Assembly (NCBI RefSeq): GCF_949628215.1
Contig: NC_134281.1
Location: 42,738,512-42,802,511 of the forward strand
Reading direction: 5' to 3'
Origin: Phalacrocorax aristotelis
Taxonomy: Eukaryota > Chordata > Aves > Suliformes > Phalacrocoracidae
DNA length: 64,000 nucleotides
Every line of letters starts with the position of its first letter. Positions within the stretch are counted from its first letter, which is position 1. Below, in pieces: positions 58,901 to 64,000 of this stretch. The translations under genes were made by a program, and so were the position numbers. The notes under the pieces are model-generated. The model saw only the letters and a program-made list of their open reading frames with translations. It did not search any database and was not told where the DNA came from.

Positions 58901-61900
58901 AGGCTTATTAAGACCTATTGGGGCTGAGATAATAAATTCCCTCTTTGACATGTTGCAACTACTGTAGTTTAAACATTTTGGACCACCTCTTCAGAACTGA
59001 AAGAAAAAATTATGTTAGTTCTGTGTGATAACACAATGAAACACCTGGAAGGCTTGGCTCTTGTATTAGATTTGGCAGAGAGATTTTAACATGCTAGCTC
59101 ATCCTCACTTAAAATCATGGCACTGTTTATTGTGTTCGTTGTCAAGGTTATCCAAATTACATACAGTCTGGACTGAGCACAGTTGTTTCGCTAGAGAATA
59201 TATTTTTTTCCTATGTTCCCTTCAAGTTTGGAAATAATCAATAATATTATACTTTTGCAATGGAGCATTAACATGGACAAAACTCTACTGTACAAAAAAG
59301 ACAAACTAGAAGGAACGTTAATAAAAGAAAAAACAACCTGCCTTCAAAATTGTCTTATCCCACTCTGGAAACCCAACGAAGTTTAGGAAATCTGCACCAG
59401 CAGTCTGGCCTTGTGCGTTCAAAAAAGGTGGCATTTCTGCACTTGACGGGCCTGCTATGGGGACACCTTGGTGGTTGCAGTAAGCACAAAATGCTGGATT
59501 TGTGTAACCGCTTGGAGTATTGAGAGTGGGTAATTGTTGCAGGAGAACTGGCTTTTCCTTTGAATTTAGCTGTCACGTTGCATTATGCTGTGCTGTATTG
59601 CCTGGTTCTGGCATACCATGTCATGAAACATAAAATCCGACAGGATGCAGTGTAACTCTTGCAGGTTAAAATTTAAAGGCAAACTCAGTAATATTTGATC
59701 AGTTACCTGCTGTCAGTTCAGATAAAGGGCATTTGATGTACAATAGCAGGGCTAACTTGTTAGAAGCAAACTTGCACATGGCAACACAGTGCTGCCTTCA
59801 GCTCTGCAGCAGCTGTGAGCTGGTGAGTGTTAGCGAGGCAGCTCAGGTGCACCTTGAACTTTTAAAAATTAACCCTTTTGGCTCTTTTTTAATGTTTTAA
59901 GAAAATGATCAAACTATACCTTATTTACTAGTCTCTCTTGGTGGCAAGCAGATTCTGACTAGTTGTTTCAAGAGGAAAATCACAGGTTACCTGAAATATC
60001 CAAAAGAATGACTTCATTCCACTGAAATGTGTACAAAACCCCATTTTAACACATCACATTTTCTGAGATCTTTCTTCAAGTGGTGATTAGCTTTTCTGAT
60101 CTAGTTGCATGAATGATCTCAGATGTGTTTGTTGACTGCCCTCCTGTATACAGCATACTGTATAAATCAGCTGTCTGCATGAAAGAGTCAGAAGCTGGTA
60201 GGAATGAAATAAAAGCTAAAATCCCAACATTTCCCTTCATCCCTTTCCCTGCACTCCTGTTTTTCTGTGACCTGTTTATCAATATGAGAACCAAATCTGT
60301 TTCGGAAACTTCTGTGTCATGGTTACATTTTGGGAGGAAGGAACAGATGGAATAGATTAATTAGTCAAACTATGTTTAAGTAGAAAGGCATTTCTTTCCA
60401 TGAGCAGCCAAAGGCTAGAAAGAACATATAAGGGACAAGGAGAAGTGCCTCAGGACTTCTTGCTTGGTGGAATGGCTTCCCAGTTTAAGACTTTCAGCAG
60501 CATAATGGGTCTTTGATTTCAGCTCCTATTAAGAAGTAGGCCAGGAGGTGCCTGATCTGCAGGAAGGCAACAGTTCTCTCCCACTTGTTAAAAGTAGCCC
60601 CTCCAAAACATTTTACACACGTTATATTTATAGGAGCTCTGGTGTGCAAAGACTCTAACTGGCTTGTCCTGCAATATGAAAGCAAACAAGTGTCCCTGCT
60701 GCTAGTATCCATCAATGCATGTTCTTGCTAATCAGCAAGTGCCTGCCTAATATGATGCACCATCATCTGTCTCTAGTTTTCCAGAGCCTCAGGCAAATAC
60801 TCATTTCATCACCTCCCATTTTTCCTTCTTGGAACAGGAGACTTGCCCCCACACTTCTGGCTCCAATGTTGCTAGCTGCAATGAAGCTAGGCCAGACATG
60901 CCACTGCTTTAGAAACTTAACATGATTTGGTTTAATGTCAGTGTTGATCTTTGACTGGTGATATCACCCTATGTGAAAAAACAAAGCCTGCAGTAGCAAC
61001 TGGTTTAGAAATCATGTTTCAGTAGGTTTAGCATAGCTAACTCAAGCCTAGTACCAGGTGCTGGACATTAGCCTAAGTATCTCTCTTTCGCTTGGATTCA
61101 GTTATCCTACTTAAGAGTAGATACTTAAGCAAGACACGTGCATGAGGATTGTGGTCATAGTACTATCCCTTGCTAGCCAGTGGAGAGAAATAGGCCCATC
61201 TTGAATGCAATTTAGCTTCTTTTATGGGCCTGTTTTTACCATGGACTCTGAAGTGGGTCACTGATGTACTTGACTTAGTTTATCACAGCTGAGCACCCGG
61301 CAGAAGACTTCAGGCCTTTCATCTTGCCAGTTTGGTTTCAAAGGAGCAATTCCCACAAGTAATCATATTTACCAACTAAAACGTGTAATTCCCTCTCTGA
61401 CAACTTTTAGAGAATGTGTTTTAGTGCTGTTTCTATTCTCATTTTCTGTCACAGACAGGAGGGGAAGATGGGCAGGAGTCTGGGACGGAAACAGTTATTT
61501 CAAATAACTGAGTCAGGAAAGATTTTGGCCAAGAGGAAGATTTAAATCTAACCCAGATGTAGCTCACTGGTGTCTGGAACAGGAGAGATGGTCCCAATCA
61601 TAGTGTAGCACCCAAGGCTGGCTCAGGAAGCAAAGGGATGTCTGTTGGTTGAAAACTGTTTGCCTAGCCCCCAGCCAGAGGAAATGTCCTGGGACTGCAG
61701 CTGGGCAGTGTGGGATCAGGGAAAGGATGGAGCTCTGAGAACAAATCCTTCTGGCTTCTTTTCTTGTTGGCAGAGGAGTAGGGTTGATACAAGTAATAGC
61801 AGGGTCTGAGGAGGAGAAAGAATCTTTTACTTATTTTGTGGTATCTGAGTGGAGGTCTCTGGTCCCAGGAGTGAGTGGGGACAGCACACCCTCCCTCCCT

Positions 61901-63960
61901 GGGACAGGCGGGTGGATGGACACAGTGCCCTGGGATGAGCTGGCACTGCGGCATGCCACTGACACAGCCCAGAATAAAACTAGTGTAATAAAACTTGTGT
62001 AATCCCTTGTCTCGTCATCTCTGTTTTCCTGAAACAAGGAGGTAGTTGTGTGTCAGAGGGGCATCACCAAGTGTCAGAGGCTGTTTCCGAGATGACAGGT
62101 ATGTGTGCAGCTATACATCCAGGTACATACGTACAGCACTCCTCACGCAGAGCTCTGGCCAGTGCTGTAAGCTTAGCAGCAAGGCTACAAAAATAAAATT
62201 CTGAATGAAGCTTAGTTCTCCTGATCATTGGTAGGAAGTTGACAAATGATGGCACAAGCCAACAGGTGAGAGAAAACAGAAAAGGTGCTACATATGACTT
62301 TCTATAGGCTTGTGGTTTTTAAAAGTAGCTTTCTGAGTCTGGCTTTAAAAAATCCCTTTAAATTCACTGTATTTGTCACATCTTTGCTACAGTTATGAGG
62401 AGAGAGAAGGTAAAGCAAGCAAGGAAGCAAGAATGAGATTGCTTTCCTGGTTATCTTGCAGTAACTCTGGGCACTAAGATCTGGAATAAATCTCACAGTA
62501 CAGAAAACACTATTTTTACTGAAAAAATGCATACTTTGTGGGTTTTAGTCTCAGCAAGACAGATGGGAAAGAAAAAAAGAAAGGAGAAATCAGCAGACCT
62601 CTGTTTAGTAAAGCAATATTCAAAAGATCAAAGAAACAACATGTAGATTGTAATGATCATTGTTACGTAATAAACTGGGGTTTTTTTACTTGTAAATAAT
62701 GCTAATGTGCTGAGAAAATCTGGGCTTGCAGCTCCCCCATATCTCATTCTAGTCACCTACTTTTAAAGAAAGTTGAAGTCACATTGTTCAAATCGCTTGG
62801 CTCCAGTAGTAACATATTATCAGCAAGGTGATATATAGCAACTAGGGCCCTGTTGATTGTAGCTTATGCTGCAAAATTTTGACCTGGACTCAGAACATCT
62901 TAAAGCCTTTGGATGCCAGGGCTGAGATGTGGCCACGATCTCATCACAAAACACAGGTTAACAACAAAAAACAGACCTGCACTTTTAGGTCTTTAGAATG
63001 AGGCTGTGTATTTATGTAATAACCCAGTTTGAATTCAGATCTTGCATAGGGCTGGAAAACAGATTTCAGTCTTTTCTTACTTTAGCGACCTCCATTGGAG
63101 GTGCAGATCCATCCACAGGGAATTTAAGCCCATGGAGAGTAGGTATGCTTTACTAATGGCCTTTCATGGACTTGTTAGGAATAGTCTGTAAACCCTTGGG
63201 AGCTTGCATCCCAGAGACTGTAAACCATGGCTGTACTATTTTAGGATGGGTGTGTGGTTATTGGATTCATAACAGCATGAACTCATTTCTTATTGTGTTT
63301 TTCTTTCAAGGGAGGAATTAATGGCAGCAGGGTTATTTTCAGACGGGGGTACTTTGGGTGATAGCAAGCATATGATTGCTGGTGAGAGGGTTGTTGAGAG
63401 TGGGGACACAGGGTCAGGATCCCAGGGGATGCAGGAGTAATGTCCTGGCAGGAAAGAAATGGAGGTCGTCTAAGTGAAAAATGCTGCTTCTTTGGGAAAG
63501 AAGAGTATAATGACCTGGGCATAAAGTTCAGGGAATAAATATGCTATTACATGGATCCTAACTTCAGTACTACCCTGCACATGCTTCTTTCCAGGGAAGG
63601 AGTGAATGTAAACCTTTGCATGGTATGAAACACCCTGGGAAATGCCTTGTTTCACACAGTTTCCCCACTGATGATGCCCCTGGGTTCTGCATGTCTCAGC
63701 TAAGCAGGGTCAGCTAAATGCTGTGGTGACTAAGGAATCTGCAAAAGATATTGCACAGCTTACTGCAGCCACTCCAGAAGGTACTGCCATTTCTTGAAAC
63801 CAGTGTAACCATCAGTAGCTACTGATTTTGACAGTTTGCTACCACTGATGTCTTTCCAAGCACTTATTCCAAATATGGCAAGGCTCTGGTGCTGTTGTTA
63901 GCGAGCACAAAGCCAGCATAAAGAAACCCCATAGTAAAAAAACCCTGCATGATTAAAACA
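55970..63960. other. AT-rich non-coding DNA to the window end
   Basis: I see no supported gene or RNA. An 18-bp AT-rich palindrome occurs at 57293-57310 (AAACATATATATATGTTT), and an inverted repeat with CpG-containing arms at 58526-58560. The TAAT-rich segment 58170-58400 is low in simple sequence. Isolated open frames (e.g. 56649-57032, 127 codons) lack any family resemblance. Confidence 0.5.
58526..58560. other. Perfect 9-bp inverted repeat with 17-base loop
   Basis: The arms GTTACGCTC (58526-58534) and GAGCGTAAC (58552-58560) are exact reverse complements. Each arm holds one CpG, rare in this CpG-poor region. About 225 bp to the left is a related CGAGCGAGCGTC word (58288-58300 region). 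Confidence 0.65.
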
Positions 63961-63962
63961 CA

Positions 63963-63983
63963 TAAATAAATAAATAAATAAAT
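63963..63983. repeat. (AAAT)n microsatellite
   Basis: Five perfect tetranucleotide units lie near the right edge of the window. Confidence 0.9.
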
Positions 63984-64000
63984 GTATTTCAGATATAACA

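Noticed and set aside
1..64000. tRNA, rRNA, microRNA precursor or endogenous retrovirus
   Set aside because: I looked for cloverleaf-type boxes, long hairpins, LTR pairs and gag/pol/env-like frames and saw none that I could support by eye.

Overview
The window looks like nuclear DNA of a bird (possibly another sauropsid). The reasons are a CR1 LINE with typical avian 3' sequence, faint remains of older CR1-clade LINEs and MIR/CORE-SINEs, very few other repeats, and dense GC-rich CpG islands beside AT-rich, CpG-poor DNA. There are no operons, ribosome-binding sites, tRNA or rRNA genes, or CRISPR arrays. I recognised no intact protein-coding gene. The only clear protein homology is the broken reverse-transcriptase region of one CR1 copy.

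Layout. Positions 1-3110 are a large composite CpG island. It mixes GC-rich blocks with long poly(dA:dT) tracts and holds promoter-like motifs: an array of inverted CCAAT boxes, a GC box and CRE half-sites near 1.65-1.72 kb, a TATA-like box near 2.05 kb and a POU octamer at 2.52 kb. A perfect-consensus 5' splice donor lies on the minus strand at 2.85 kb. A non-coding gap (3.1-8.4 kb) separates it from a second island (8436-9675), which contains a minus-strand polypyrimidine/AG/ATG arrangement and a GGGA-rich quadruplex-prone tract. From 9.7 to 12.4 kb there is a 16-bp minisatellite (11061-11350) and an alternating purine/pyrimidine block (12158-12445). The latter leads into a third, short island (12441-12760) with stacked GC boxes and CTCF-like motifs. 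From about 12.8 kb to the end the DNA is AT-rich and apparently non-coding, with an ancient CR1-clade LINE (about 16.04-17.13 kb), the better preserved 5'-truncated CR1 (about 31.30-32.44 kb), several MIR-like relics, a 160-bp CTTTT microsatellite (49.74 kb) and scattered TAAT-rich or palindromic stretches.

Interpretation (inference). Several CpG islands within 13 kb, next to a long gene-poor, repeat-poor AT-rich stretch, is the layout typical of a developmental-regulator gene: its promoter cluster followed by a large first intron, or a flanking regulatory desert. I could not name the gene. The evidence leans weakly towards a transcript leaving the islands on the minus strand (so the gene body may lie left of the window), but a plus-strand first exon with a very long intron is not excluded.

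I did not find a new defence or metabolic system. The most testable items are the promoter array, the minus-strand splice signals, the CTCF-like motifs in opposite orientations around 12.5-14.1 kb, the unusual tandem arrays, and the CpG-retaining inverted repeat at 58.5 kb.
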